A stretch of 64,000 nucleotides of DNA, from contig NC_081414.1 in the NCBI RefSeq assembly GCF_030272615.1, positions 909,917,009 to 909,981,008 on the forward strand, given 5' to 3'. Position 1 is the stretch's first letter; the number at the start of each line of letters is the position of its first letter. The notes under the pieces are model-generated. The model saw nothing but the letters and a program-made list of their open reading frames with translations, made no database searches and was not told the DNA's origin. Below, in pieces: positions 1 through 10,762 of the stretch. This DNA comes from Cryptomeria japonica. Taxonomy: Eukaryota; Streptophyta; Pinopsida; Cupressales; Cupressaceae. A program made the position numbers and the translations under genes.

Positions 1-337
1 CTTCCACTCTTTGTATTTGGTCATATACTATCTCTCCTCAGGGAGGAATGATGTTATCAGGAGGTGATTCCTCTTTGTCAGACATTGGTTCTTGAACATG
101 ATGTACTTCGATAGTAGATGCTTCCTTCTTTTGATTGATGGGCTTCCCTTGACGTTTCTTTCATTCTTGATATTCTTGTTCTTTACATATTATCTTTGCT
201 CATTCAAATAGTGCTTCCTGCCATGAGTCCTCCTTGTATTTCTTCTTTGCCTTCCACTGAGGTTTTTGGTATTTGCTTGGTGTCTTCCTGGGTGGTAGAG
301 TGTGTTCATAGCCCAATCCTATTTTGTCTTTACTGAA
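1..337 (-). pseudogene. G1 post-G-patch linker toward reverse transcriptase
   Basis: The minus-strand translation continues from the G-patch segment with a GLGY motif and a basic, Lys/Pro/Gln-rich stretch containing several stops. This is the variable linker between protease and reverse transcriptase in these elements. No catalytic motif is visible. The rest of pol lies left of the window. Confidence 0.55.
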
Positions 338-1500
338 TTATGAAGGAGAATCTAATGGTTCTGTGATGCCTTCCTGATGTTTGTCGATAGGTCCTTTGCC
401 ATTGTATCCCATTTGTTGCATTATTAAGTAGCCTTTTCCATATAGGTGTGTTGGTATAGCTACCTCCATAGTAGCCGCTCTGTCTTCTTCCACATCCTTG
501 TATAGCCAACTAAGGATGTCTTTTTCCTCTGATTCATGTGCCAGTGTGCCTAGTTGGATAAATTTTCCATCAAACTTGGTGATGGGTTGTGTTGCTTGAT
601 GTGTTGATGTTGTAGGTAATCCATGAGATTTAGGCGATGCTGGTAAGTTGGCTAAACATAAAGGTTCCAAAGAGTATTCTCCCATGCCTTGCTCTTTGAT
701 TTTCATTTTCTGCTTGAAATCCATAGATAGAGATTTAGACTTTTCTTGCTGAATGGTTGGTGCTGAGGAACTTTGTTTTTCTCTATTATGTGGAACCAAG
801 CTGTCTTGGGCTGCCCCCATAGCATTACAATGTTGAAAAGGGTTATGATCTACTGATATAGAAATCTCCTGTCTATTGTAGGGGAACTTAACACTCTGAT
901 CATAAGTAGAAGGTACTGCTTTCATTTCATGTATCCAAGGTCGACCCAAGAAGATGTTATATGTGAGGTCTATGTCTAAGACTTGGCACATAGTGTCCTT
1001 TTGTATTGGTCCTACTTGAATTGGCAACATTACTGTTCCTTTTGATGATTTTTATTCATCATCATATGCTTTGATAGTGATCTTTTTGCATGGATCAATA
1101 GATTGCTCAGAGAAGCCTAATGCACGGATAATTTTCAAGGTACAGATATTGAATCCAGCTCCTCCATCCATTAATACTCTTTTGACTCGATTCTTGTAGA
1201 CCAAGACTTCAATGTGGAGTGGAGTATTGTGTGGATGGCTCAATGAGATATTATCATGCTTAGAAAAGGTAAAGTTATGAGGCCCTATCATGTGAGCCAC
1301 CATGGCTTGGAATTTGTCAGCATCTAGATCTTGAGGTACATTTGTTTCTAATAGAGATTTTTCCAAGATGTCTTTGTATTTTGGGGAAAGTTTTAGCAAC
1401 TCCAGTATAGATATTTGAGCCAGAGTTTTGCACAGTTGACTAACTAGATCATATTGAATTTTGGGTATGGTGTTTGTTGTTGACATATGCCCCCTCAAGA
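338..1500 (-). pseudogene. G1 aspartic protease followed by G-patch-like segment
   Basis: A retroviral-type aspartic protease cuts the gag-pol polyprotein. The active-site strand reads VLMDGGAGFNICTL (about 1,195-1,150), with Asp-Gly-Gly in place of Asp-Ser/Thr-Gly, a variant also seen in G2. A break near 1,050 separates it from the second half, which holds YNIFLGRPWIHEMKAVPS (about 960-910), the usual plant gypsy protease flap/C-terminal region. About 150 codons later comes a Gly-rich segment, YGKGYLIMQQMGYNGKGP, ending in EGITEPL. It matches the G-patch pattern of aromatic and Gly residues and aligns with a fuller copy in G2 near 30,200-30,300. At least one frame break and terminal stops make it non-functional. 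Confidence 0.75.
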
Positions 1501-1541
1501 CATATTTTTGAGCTTTGGTTGTTACATTGATGGAATCATGT

Positions 1542-1913
1542 TCACACCTGTCTTTGATTGTCCTCGGATGATATATGATTGATGGTGTTGTTGTATATAT
1601 GATTGATACAAGCTCCATGTGTATCATTTGAGGTTGAAGCTCCATCCTTGTTGTAGTTTGGAAGATGATTCTTAAAGGCTCCATGGTCACCATTTGTCTT
1701 GAGACCATCGACTATTAAATCACCTCTATCAATCATGTCTTGAACAATGTTCTTCAATCCCATGCAATCATTTGTTTGATGACCTTTGTTGCGATGAAAA
1801 TCAAAAACGTGTGAGTCATTCCACCAGGGTGGTTTGATTTGTGGTTCAAAGTTGTTGATTGCTGGTAAGGAGATAATTTTGTTTGCCAGCAGTTCTCTAA
1901 ATGCTGACTCCAA
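1542..1913 (-). pseudogene. G1 gag C-terminus with zinc-knuckle-like motif
   Basis: The minus-strand reading contains PPWWNDSHVFDFHRNKGHQTNDC followed by a LKNIVQDMIDRGD helix (key residues: His of FDFH, His of GHQ, final Cys). The equivalent G2 sequence is YCEYHKSKGHK, so the family motif is Cys-X2-His-X4-His-X4-Cys. In G1 the first Cys is replaced by Phe. Knuckles of this kind bind element RNA. The segment joins the capsid part of gag to the protease region. Confidence 0.7.
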
Positions 1914-1985
1914 GGATTGCCCTAGTGGTGTGTAAATGCATTTTGGAAAGTTGTTGGTGTTACCTCAGGAGTTTGTATTAGGTCC

Positions 1986-2825
1986 TCAATTAGTCTTATT
2001 GCTTTGGGTATTATTGGCATTGTTTGTGTTGAGATGATCTTGATTGGCATTTGGTGTATAAGTGTTAGTGCCTTGGTTAGCACCTTTTGGATTCTTTGTA
2101 ACTTGAGGATTACCTGATAACACTAGCATTGGTTGTTTGGATTTTGCATCATTTGATTTGTTTCCTCCTTCATTTCCAGTGTTTTTGTTTCTGGTCCAGA
2201 ATCTGGATTTGTCTAATTTGTTGTTTGGGTTGTTGTTGTTGGATGAATTTGTTCCTTCTTTGAAGAATTTCAATGTTCCTTTCTTGACACATGCCTCTTC
2301 TACTTGAATGCCATTTTCAATCAATTTGGCAAAAGATGGTATGCATTGAAGTTTGAGTATGTAACTCATCTCACTATTCACGTTGTTGATGAAAATTTCC
2401 ATTTTTTCTTTTTCGGGCACATCTTGAGGATATCTCGAAACCATACATCACTAAAATTGAAGGAATACCATGACTGTTTCATTATTTTTCTTCTTGGTAT
2501 TATAGACATCTAGCATAGTGATAGCATGTTGAATGTTGTAGGAATATTGAGTTATGAATTTCTTGAATAATTCATCGAATGATCTAATAGGAGGTGTGAT
2601 TTTGGATAACCATTCTATTGTTTGTCCTCCCAAGCTTCTTAGGAATAACCTCATCAAATAGGTATCATCATGGGAAAATTCAAGACTCATGGTGCAAAAT
2701 TCTCGAACATGATCATGAGGGTCGCTTTTCCCATCATTTTTGTCAAATTTGGGAATATCTGAGTTTGGGGTAAAAGGTATCATGTTTAACCGTCTGTCAA
2801 AAGGATAAGGACAAAATTTCAGTCA
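1986..2825 (-). pseudogene. G1 gag capsid domain (3' of the Copia1 insertion)
   Basis: This is the retrotransposon gag (capsid-like) region, read in two minus-strand pieces (2,783-2,451 and 2,444-1,986). Diagnostic stretches are MRLFLRSLGGQTIEWLSKI and the FDELFKKFITQYSYN helix, which align with G2's MRLFPQSLGDQAMEWFSQL and LAETFIQHFSYN. The tail is Asn-rich and low complexity. Capsid proteins of this family assemble the virus-like particle in the cytoplasm. A small gap near 2,445-2,450 separates the halves. Copia1 is inserted 5' of this region (in gag orientation). Confidence 0.8.
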
Positions 2826-2830
2826 AGGAG

Positions 2831-3555
2831 TGTTGATACATAATAGCTTTGATAAGATAAATGATTGAATGGGAGATAAATGAAGTCTCCCATTCAATCA
2901 TCTATCTCATCGATAGATAAATTCAAATCTCACTGGTTATTCCTTTATCTATAATTTCTCTCCTTATCCTATTACAACATTTATCAATTATGTTACTCAT
3001 GCAAACTGATGATTAAATTGAGTACTAACTATTAAACTGATAATGATCGAGTCTTATTCTAACCCTCTCGATTCATTATCGGGTTACCACTTTAATAGTC
3101 ACCAAATTTACAATCATCAGGCTTAATACATTCCACAGACTAACTAATGTTATCAGGGTAAATTAATTGATAACTGACTAACTTAAGTTATCGGGTTTAA
3201 ACTGCTTCAATTGCCACCGATTACCATCAAACTAGTTATATTGATAACCAAAATGATATCGGTTCATTAGCATATGTGATGACACTGATTAAGAAATCGG
3301 TTATGGGGGGGCACGATCAAGGGGTATCTTGGTCAGACATGATCGATCAAGGTACCACTTGATCGGTCCCCTCCATAATATATATATACACCAATAAATG
3401 TTGTGGAGAAAACATAGAAAATATGAATGCTCTCTCTCCACCTGCAACAAAGAAAAGAAATCAGATCTATCATATTGTGAATTAACATATACTTGAAAGG
3501 AAAATTACTTTGAATATAACTTGCACCTTGAATTGAAAATTGAAATACATTTACA
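2831..3555 (+). repeat. Copia1 5' LTR
   Basis: Begins TGTTGATACA and ends ...ATTTACA directly before the primer site. The 3' copy is 37 bp longer, because it carries extra short blocks (for example around 8,425 and 8,750). A perfect 16-bp inverted repeat lies near the start (2,861-2,901). A TATA-like run (ATAATATATATATACA, about 3,377-3,392) lies near the 3' end, as expected for the promoter. Several TTATCGG-type words recur between 3,060 and 3,310. Confidence 0.93.
2861..2901. promoter_or_regulatory. Perfect 16-bp stem-loop in Copia1 LTR
   Basis: ATGATTGAATGGGAGA (2,861-2,876) and its exact reverse complement (2,886-2,901) flank a 9-base loop. The same structure is at 8,245-8,285 in the 3' LTR. 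A second, shorter palindrome (around TATCTCATCGATAGATA) follows directly. It lies in the U3 part of the LTR. Function unknown. Confidence 0.8.
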
Positions 3556-3572
3556 TGGTATCAGAGCTATAG
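3556..3572 (+). other. Copia1 primer-binding site
   Basis: TGGTATCAGAGC directly follows the LTR end. It is complementary to the 3' end of initiator tRNA-Met, the standard minus-strand primer of plant copia elements. Confidence 0.93.
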
Positions 3573-3647
3573 TTAAATCAAACCTGAGGCTATTCAATTT
3601 TGTGGAAAATTCAAGACAAACATATATCCAACATCACATTTCTCCAA

Positions 3648-4520
3648 ATGGCTAGCACTATCAGATTTGAAGATAGACTCGAAGGAGGCGATGATTTCTC
3701 AGCATGGAAGTTCAAAATTAAGATGATTCTAAGAGAAAATAAAGTTGAATCATTTGTAAAAGCTGAAACTACAGAACCTGAGACTAAACTTGACAAAGTG
3801 ACTTGGATAGAGGGAAATGAAAAATCCATCAAAATCATAGTTGATGGGGTGAGGAATAATATTATGCCCATCATAAGGAAACATGAAATGACCTACAACA
3901 TGTTAAAAGCACCTAAAGATGCATTTGAGATATCCAATGCAAGTAGAACCTTGGATTTAAAGAGAGAAATAAATCATATAGCTATGATCAAAGGGAAGTC
4001 AATCAATGCCTACTTCATGCGAATATCAGCCCTAAGGGATGAGCTAGCAACCCTTGGATATGAGATCCAAAGCAAAGAATTAACATTCATTTCTCTAAAT
4101 GGGTTTCCTAGTATATGGGAAACATTCATCCAAGGCATCAGTGCAAGGGCTAAATTTTTTAAGTTTGAAAGGCTAAAGATAGACTATCTCCAAGAAGAAT
4201 CAAGGTTAAATAAGAAAGGGATCAAACAAAAGAATATAGATGAAGATCTTGAAGTCCTAAATACAAACTCTAATAAGAAAAGCAAGTAGAAACAATTTAG
4301 GAAGAGAAAAGGTTGTCATGGAAAGAACACCTGCAAGAAGGATCTTTCACATATTCAATGTTACAGGTGTGACAAATTTGGACACTATGTTGCCAAATGT
4401 CCAGAAAGAACCAAACAAAAAGCCACATTTGCCAAAGCAGAAAAATCTAAAGGGGAAGATGACTCTAAGAAGTATGTACTCTACTCAGTACTTACAAACC
4501 AAGCATCAAACAAGGTTAAC
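3648..4520 (+). pseudogene. Copia1 gag with zinc knuckle
   Basis: The start is chosen at the ATG of MASTIRFEDRLEGGDDF, which fits the copia gag opening (the ...F.AWKFKIKMIL motif follows within 25 residues). The frame runs 213 codons to a TAG at 4,287-4,289 and continues in the same frame through a CCHC zinc knuckle, CYRCDKFGHYVAKC (about 4,353-4,400), so the TAG (probably from CAG) is the only break. The protein would form the particle and bind element RNA. The protease begins about 45 codons after the knuckle. Confidence 0.88.
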
Positions 4521-4880
4521 TCCTGGGTGATCGATAGTGGCTCATCCAGACACATTACAGGGTTTAGAGAAGTGCTAGACTCCATGATAGAGGAAAATGA
4601 TGAGGAAGTGACTATTAGAGATGACTCCACACATCCAGTCAAAGGAGTTGGAACCAACACCATAAAATTGAAGTCAGGCATATCATTGCAACTTAAAGGA
4701 GTACTATATGTCCTAGGCATCGAGAGAAATCTAGTCTCTATATCAGCACTAGAGGATAATGGGTACAGAGTGACCTTCATTGACAACAGAGTGTTGGCTT
4801 GGCCAAGAATTAATCTATCAAGAAAGATAAAACCATTGGTCAAAGACAAGGTTACTTGTATGAGCTGTGCACAGAGCCCA
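4506..4880 (+). pseudogene. Copia1 aspartic protease
   Basis: Same frame as gag. The active-site motif SWVIDSGSSRHITG (about 4,521-4,560) is the copia Asp-Ser-Gly protease signature, followed by the GVLYVLGIERNLVSISAL block (about 4,698-4,750) that ends the domain. A one-base frame change near 4,850 separates it from integrase. Confidence 0.87.
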
Positions 4881-5740
4881 ACCTAGCCCTAATCCATGAA
4901 GCTATAGATGTTAATGAAATTTGGCATAGAAGACTAGGTCACCTAAATTTTAGAGCTTTGTCATCAATGGGAAACCTTGTCATAGGTATACCTAAGTTAA
5001 AGCAATATCATTCAGGGGCATGCAAGGAATGTGCCCTAGGTAAAAATACTAAGGGTGTCTTTCAAAATAGTACTAGGAAAACAAGCAAAGTTTTAGAGTT
5101 AGATCATTCTAATGTTTGTGGACCTATGTTTGTACCTTCTTTAGGGGGATTTTTGTATTATGTAATATTTGTTGATGACTACTCTATGAAAACTTAGATC
5201 TAGTTTCTGAAATGTAAAGAATGAGAAGATATCCTTAATAGGTGTAAGGAATTTAAATCACTAACAGAAAACTACTCAGGAAATAAAATTAAAACCTTAA
5301 GAACTGACAATGGGGGGGAATACACCTCAAATTTGTTTAAGGATTTTTGTAAAAATACTGGGATTAAGAGGGAGCTTACTATACCTTATAACCCTCAACA
5401 AAATGGGGTAGCTAAGAGGAAAAATAGGACAATTGTAGAAGCTACCAAAGCCATGATTCTTGATCAGAATCTAAATACCAATCTTTGGGCAGAAGCAACC
5501 AGCACTGTTGTATATATACAAAATAGATGCCCTCACTCTCATCTTGAAGATAAAACCCCTAAGGAAGAAGTCTTTACTAAAACAAAGCCAGATATCAGCC
5601 ACCTTAGGATATTTGGGTGTCCTGTCTATATGCATGTACCTAAGGAGAAAAGATTAAAATTAGAGCCTTTTGGAAAAAGGGGAATACTTGTAGGATATAG
5701 TGAAACCTCCAAGGCCTACAGAATCTATATACCTGGTTAG
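4856..5740 (+). pseudogene. Copia1 integrase
   Basis: The zinc-binding start WHRRLGHLNFRALSSM ... CKECALGK (HHCC pattern, about 4,921-5,045) is followed by the catalytic core: LDHSNVCGP (first Asp), RTDNGGEY (second Asp, about 5,300) and NGVAKRKNRT (the catalytic Glu region, with Lys where Glu is usual). The tail has FGCPVYMHVPKEKR, typical of copia integrases. Stops near 5,195-5,235 and the altered Glu mean it is inactive. It would insert element cDNA into the chromosome. Confidence 0.88.
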
Positions 5741-6046
5741 AGGAATATTGAACTGAGTAGGGATGTAATCTTTAAAGAAGACTTAGCTTTCAAAAGAGCC
5801 CAAAGCTCAATAGAACCTGAAGCCTATATCCCTACTCCTAGCACAGATGAAGAACCTGCTCCTGAGCTTTAGAGGGAGAATCTTGAGGAAAATGAAGATG
5901 AAAATCAAAACTCTCCTGGAGAAAATCTCAAGAAAAGACCACTATGGGCCACCAAAACTATAGAAGAAGCTCAGAAGTATGCTACTCCTTTAGGAACCTT
6001 CAGAGAAAGAAAAAGGCCTAACAAATTCATTAGCTATGTTGCCCTT

Positions 6047-7620
6047 ATGAATGATCTTTCAAAAGCTGAACCTAATAGTGCATTAGGTGCACTTAAACAT
6101 CAAATATGGAAGGATGCCATGTCTGAGGAATATCAGTCCATAATGAAGAATGATGTTTGGGAAATTATTTCTAGGCCAACAAGAAAATATGTTGTTTCTT
6201 CCAAATGGCTTTTTAAGATCAAACATGTTGTAGATGGCAGTATTGCTGTAGATGGCAATATTGAAAAAAAAACACAAGGCCAAATTTGTAGCCAGAGGGT
6301 TCTCTCAAAAGGAAGGAATTGACTATGAAGAATCATTTGCACCTGTAGCCAGATACACATTAGTAAGAGCCGTCTTAGCCATTGCAATAGCAAAGGGATG
6401 GAAAGTTCATCAGATGGATGTTAAGACAACATTCCTTAATGGTGAGATCTCAGGAGAAGTATACCTAGAGAAACCTGAAGTGTTTGAGATTCATGATGCA
6501 GAGTATCATCTGTGTAGACTCAAGAAATCTCTCTATGGGCTTAAATAGGCTCCCAAGGACTGGTATGAAAGAATTGATACTTATCTCTCAAAACTAGGCT
6601 TCTCTAAGAATGATGCAAATCCTAATCTCTACTATAAGCAAAACAAAGGTGATATGCTAATATTGATTTTATATGTTGATGATTTATTAATCACAAGAGA
6701 AGATCACCTTATAGATCAATGCAAGAAAGATATTTCTAAACAATTTGACATGAAGGACTTGGGACTCCTTCATTACTTCCTAGGCTTGGAAATATGGCAA
6801 AATTTTGATAGCATTATACTAAACTAAGGAAAGTACACCTTGGACATTTTGAAGAGATTTGGAATGATAAACTATAGATCCATGACCTCTCTAATGGAAA
6901 TAAATCTTCATAAACTTAAGGAAGTAGTAGTAGGGTCACAAGCCACTGATCCTACTCACTAGAGGAAAGTGATTGGGTCTCTGATTTATTTGGTAAATAC
7001 AAGACCGGATATCTATTATGTAGTTAATGCTTTGAGTCAGTTTATGTGTGAACCAAAGGAGATACACCTAATAGTAGTAAAACACATTATGAGATATCTA
7101 CAAGGTACTCTAAACCTTGGTCTCAAATATAAGAGAGTTGATCTAAATCTACATGGATTCACAGATTCAGATTGGGTTGGAAATATGACTGACAGGAAAA
7201 GCACCTCGAGATGTTGTTTCAGTTTAGGTTCAACCATGATATCTTGGATCAGTAGAAAATAGTCTTCAGTAGCAAAGAGTTCCACTGAGGCCAAATACAT
7301 TGCAGCTTCCATGGCTGCCTGAGAAGCAGTATGGCTCAGGAAGTTGCTTGTAGGATTATTCAGTGAACCAATGAAACCTACTATTATCCATTGTGACAAT
7401 CAGAGCTGTATAAAACTTTCAGTAAATCCAGTGTTCCATGACAGATCCAAGCACATTGAGATTCCATACCATTATGTGCAAGATATGGTAGACAGGAATG
7501 TGATTCAGTTGGAATATATTTGTACAGGAGATTAGACAATAGATATTCTTACCACACCACTTTCCAGAGTAAAGGTTTTACACTTCAGAAAAGGCTTGGG
7601 TATGATAGAAAGGTAATTTT
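6047..7620 (+). pseudogene. Copia1 reverse transcriptase and RNase H
   Basis: Two frames joined at an A-run near 6,263-6,271. The RT start is WKDAMSEEYQSIMKNDVW, then RGFSQKEGIDYEESFAPVAR and the catalytic YVDD at 6,672-6,683. RNase H follows with DSDWVGNMTDRKSTSR, SSTEAKYIAAS and HCDNQSCIKLS. Stops occur at about 6,546, 6,826, 6,960, 7,260, 7,320 and 7,533, several of which fit CAG-to-TAG or TGG-to-TAG changes. The enzyme would copy element RNA into DNA inside particles. Confidence 0.9.
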
Positions 7621-8214
7621 CTTTGTAATCTGTACTTACATATCAATAAGATGTTTACTATGTAAACTTCTTTGTCATGTTAGGAATTTTATGGGTTCAA
7701 CCCTCTGTGTTCATTTCTAAGAGGAGAAGATCTCTCAGATAATGAACACTTGTATATAGACATTATAAGGTGATGATCTTATAATGATCAAACCAGTTAT
7801 CATGTGTGATTTCTGATATGTCATGGATGTGCCATGATTATGATTGTGTTAAAACATTTGGAAAGATGTTAGTGCACATACCACAATGTGGATCAGTTGA
7901 GAACTTAATTATTCTCATGTGTTAATCCTTAGTATTGCTTGTTTTGCAATACTGATATCACGTGCTTAGGTGATATCACATCATCACAAGGTGATGAATT
8001 TCTTGTATCACGTGTTTAGGCAATACTCCATGTCACGTGCTTAGGTGATGTGGTTACTTGTATCATATGTTTTAATGATACTTCATGTCATGTGTTCAGA
8101 TGATATGAATCCTTGGAGAATGAGATTGTAAACTAAATAAGGAATATTGGTCATCAAGAGAAATGTGATGCTAGACACTTTGTCTATTATTCATCTTCCC
8201 AAGTTAAGAGGGAA
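7621..8214 (+). other. Copia1 3' spacer between RNase H and 3' LTR, with repeat array
   Basis: No coding signal is seen. It contains five diverged copies of a roughly 21-bp palindromic word (listed separately) and ends in a purine-rich stretch (AAGTTAAGAGGGAA, about 8,201-8,214) directly before the 3' LTR, which is the polypurine tract. Confidence 0.75.
7955..8106 (+). repeat. Five copies of a TATCACGTGCTTAGGTGATA word
   Basis: Copies start near 7,955, 8,005, 8,031, 8,060 and 8,085. The first is ATATCACGTGCTTAGGTGATAT. Later copies decay from CACGTG to CATATG or CATGTG. The word is itself an imperfect palindrome (ATCAC...GTGAT) with a central G-box-like CACGTG. Spacing is 25-50 bp. Confidence 0.8.
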
Positions 8215-8976
8215 TGTTGATACATAATAGCTTCGATAAGATAAATGATTGAATGGGAGATAAATGAAGTCTCCCATTCAATCATCTATCTCATCGATAG
8301 ATAAATTCAGATCTCACTGGTTATTCCTTTATCTATACTTCCACTCCTTATTCTATTATAACATTTATCAATTATGTTACTCATGCAAACTGATGATTAA
8401 ATTGAGTACTAACTATTAAACTAATAGACCGATAATGATTGGGTCTTATTCTAACCCTCTCAATTCATTATCGGGTTACCACTTTAATAGTCACTGAATT
8501 TACAATGATCGGGCTTAATACATTCCACCGACTAACTAGTGTTATCGGGGTAAATTAATTGATAACCAACTGACTTAAGTTATCAGGTTTAAACCGCTTC
8601 AATTGACACCAATTAATATTGCCACCGATTACCATCAGACTATTTATATTGATAACCGAAATGATATTGGTTCATTAGCATGTGTGATGACACCGATTAA
8701 GCAATCGGTTATGGGGGGGCAAGATCAAGGGGTATCTTGGTCGGTCATGTCCAAAGGATATGATCAATCAAGGTACCACTTGATCGGTCCCCTCCATAAT
8801 ATATATATACACCAATAGATGTTGTGGAGAAAACATAAAAAATATTAATGCTCTCTCTCCACATGCAACAAAGAAAAGAAATCAGATCTATCATATTGTG
8901 AATTAACATATACTTGAAAGGAAAATTACTTTGAATATAACTTGCAACTTGAATTGAAAATTGAAATACATTTACA
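8215..8976 (+). repeat. Copia1 3' LTR
   Basis: Same ends as the 5' LTR (TGTTGATACA ... TTTACA). Preceded by the polypurine tract and followed by the target-site 5-mer ACGAG. Differences from the 5' LTR include scattered substitutions and a few short indels, so the insertion is not recent. Confidence 0.93.
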
Positions 8977-9487
8977 ACGAGTATCGTACTATTGTCCCTT
9001 ATTGCATGTCTTGCATTTGTCTTTGCAACATTTGCATTTGTTGAGTGAGAGCAATCAAAGGTGCATTTTCCTACCGAGGGAAGAGTTCTTCCCTTGCATT
9101 ATTTCTAAGTTGAAATGGCGTGTGGTGGGGTATGTTTTGTTCAAGGATGTTTTGCTCAGGCAAATTTTGTTCTAGTAGATTTTGCTCCAGTATGTTTTTT
9201 TCAGGGTCACGTGCTTCCGCCTCTCTTTGTCGTTCTTGATAGTCATAATGTCAAGGCCTTGTTCTAAATATGTTAGTGTCAAAGTCATCAGGGAGTTTAA
9301 TTCCTTTGCTTGTGAGCATGAGTAGATATTTTTCTTTGTCATTTTCCATGAGTCTTTCCACAAGTTTTTGAAATGAAGCACTTTCTTGACACTCTTTGAG
9401 GAGTTCCTCAGAAATTTCTGTGTCTTCTAGATTGGGACACTCGAAAGGATTTGATAATCTTCGATCCATGCTAGACTCTAGTTGCAT
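8977..9487 (-). pseudogene. G1 gag N-terminal part
   Basis: Minus-strand start at 9,487. The region FQKLVERLMENDKEKYLLML...GIKLPDDFD aligns with G2's FNRLVEEIMRRDRQYFLQMM...AKIPHDFD. After a frame change near 9,250 it reaches a Gln/Met heptad-like stretch, LTQQMQMLQRQMQDMQ (about 9,050-9,000), matching G2's LEQQIRDLQKKMEDI. This is the gag N-terminal coiled coil. Copia1 sits directly after it in gag orientation. Confidence 0.78.
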
Positions 9488-10369
9488 TTTTCTTTGTTTG
9501 TTTCATTGCGAGTGAGTAACAACAGGCATCTAGTAGAAACTTTATGTGACAAAGGGAATGAACTCCTCTTCGATGTGTTGCTCAAAGTTTGGTAGTTCAA
9601 ACCACGCTATGTTGTAAGTGATGCACTCTTTGGTGAATAAGGTCAGATTGATCTTTCCTCCTTGATTTAGGTGTTGACTGAATGCTGATTTTTTATAGAA
9701 TGCTCTACTCCTTAATGGTTCCTTGTCAAATTAATTTGTTTTGTCTTGAAGATACAAGCGGATATGACGAAGGAATGTTTGATGAGATTTGGAGAGTTGG
9801 TGATTGATGTATAAAAAATTTATTCTGTTTGGCAAGTTTCAGAGAACTGGGTTGTTGTTTCCTCAACTTAGTGTTATGATAAATACTCTTTCTTCTCAGA
9901 ATATGAGGATTAGTCATGCACAAGAGATCAATGGTTTCCTTTGATTTGTTTTGGATTTAGTTATCTTGCTTGGAAACTCAAGTTTTACTTTATCAAATGA
10001 AGGTTTAGATGCCCCCTCATGACAAAGCATGTCAAATGATATGGAATACAAGCTTTCCCGATACGAAAACTTGATTTGACAACTTGGAGTTTTAAAACAT
10101 GTGTGTTTTTGGATAGAAATTCGTTTGATTGAAGGACCTATTGATACTTGTGATGATGTTTCCTTATTTTGATAGGAGAGATGTGTTTTATCTTGCGACT
10201 AGCAGATTTTGACAACTTTTTTTACGGAGAACTTGCTTTGGGAATAGTTTTTGATACTCTGTTTTGATTCTCTATTTGATGAAGTTCAAGCTGAGCAAAG
10301 AAAGCTTCCTAAATTGTTTTCAGATTTTTCAAAAATAGCCTTTGTTTTGCCCCCTGTTTTCTCAGTTTT
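9488..10369 (-). other. G1 leader, segment next to gag
   Basis: Non-coding on both strands beyond chance short frames. It corresponds in position to G2 40,230-40,690, between gag and the first short-word array. No motif seen. Confidence 0.5.
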
Positions 10370-10762
10370 TGCTATGCGCTAAGACAGAGATGCAATGCGC
10401 TACTGAATTTCCTCAATGCGTTAGAGAACAGACTCCACGTGCTAAGCTGCCCTCTATGATGTGCTAACTGGTTTGTTTAGAATTTGCCTTGGTCTAAAAG
10501 GTTATGTGCTAATATGGGTTGCCAATGCACTAACTGTTGGTCTCAATGCGCTAATTATTGATCCCCACGTGCTAAGTTGTTTCTTCAACACACTAGAATG
10601 TTTTCAAAAAGCACCAAGTTTAAACTGCTAGTGTTGGATTTTGATGAAGCATTAAAGTTCAGAATAAATGCACTAAAGTGAAGCTCGAGTGCGCTAAAGG
10701 ATGGTTTCTACATGCTAAGAAGTTTCTCTTACGTGCTAAACTGCCCTGATAGTTTGACTTGG
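10370..10762 (-). repeat. G1 leader array I: about 14 copies of a TGCGCTAA word
   Basis: On the plus strand the word is (A/T)ATGCGCTAA with many CpG-decayed forms (ACGTGCTAA, ATGTGCTAA, ATGCACTAA). Members occur about every 20-40 bp from 10,373 to 10,757 with unrelated sequence between. In gag direction it reads TTAGCGCAT. It occupies the same leader position as the GCGTCTGTG array of G2. Confidence 0.8.

Larger units (their letters stand above)
2831..8976 (+). mobile_element. Copia1: Ty1/copia retrotransposon inserted in G1 gag
   Basis: Complete element with two LTRs (2,831-3,555 and 8,215-8,976), each starting TGTTGATACA and ending TTTACA, a tRNA-iMet-type primer site directly after the left LTR, and gag, protease, integrase, RT and RNase H in copia order. 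The flanking 5-mers are AGGAG (2,826-2,830) and ACGAG (8,977-8,981), a target duplication with one mismatch. G1 gag resumes on both sides, which proves insertion. The reading frame has one frameshift near 4,850, another at an A-run near 6,265, and many stops, so it is inactive. Confidence 0.93.
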
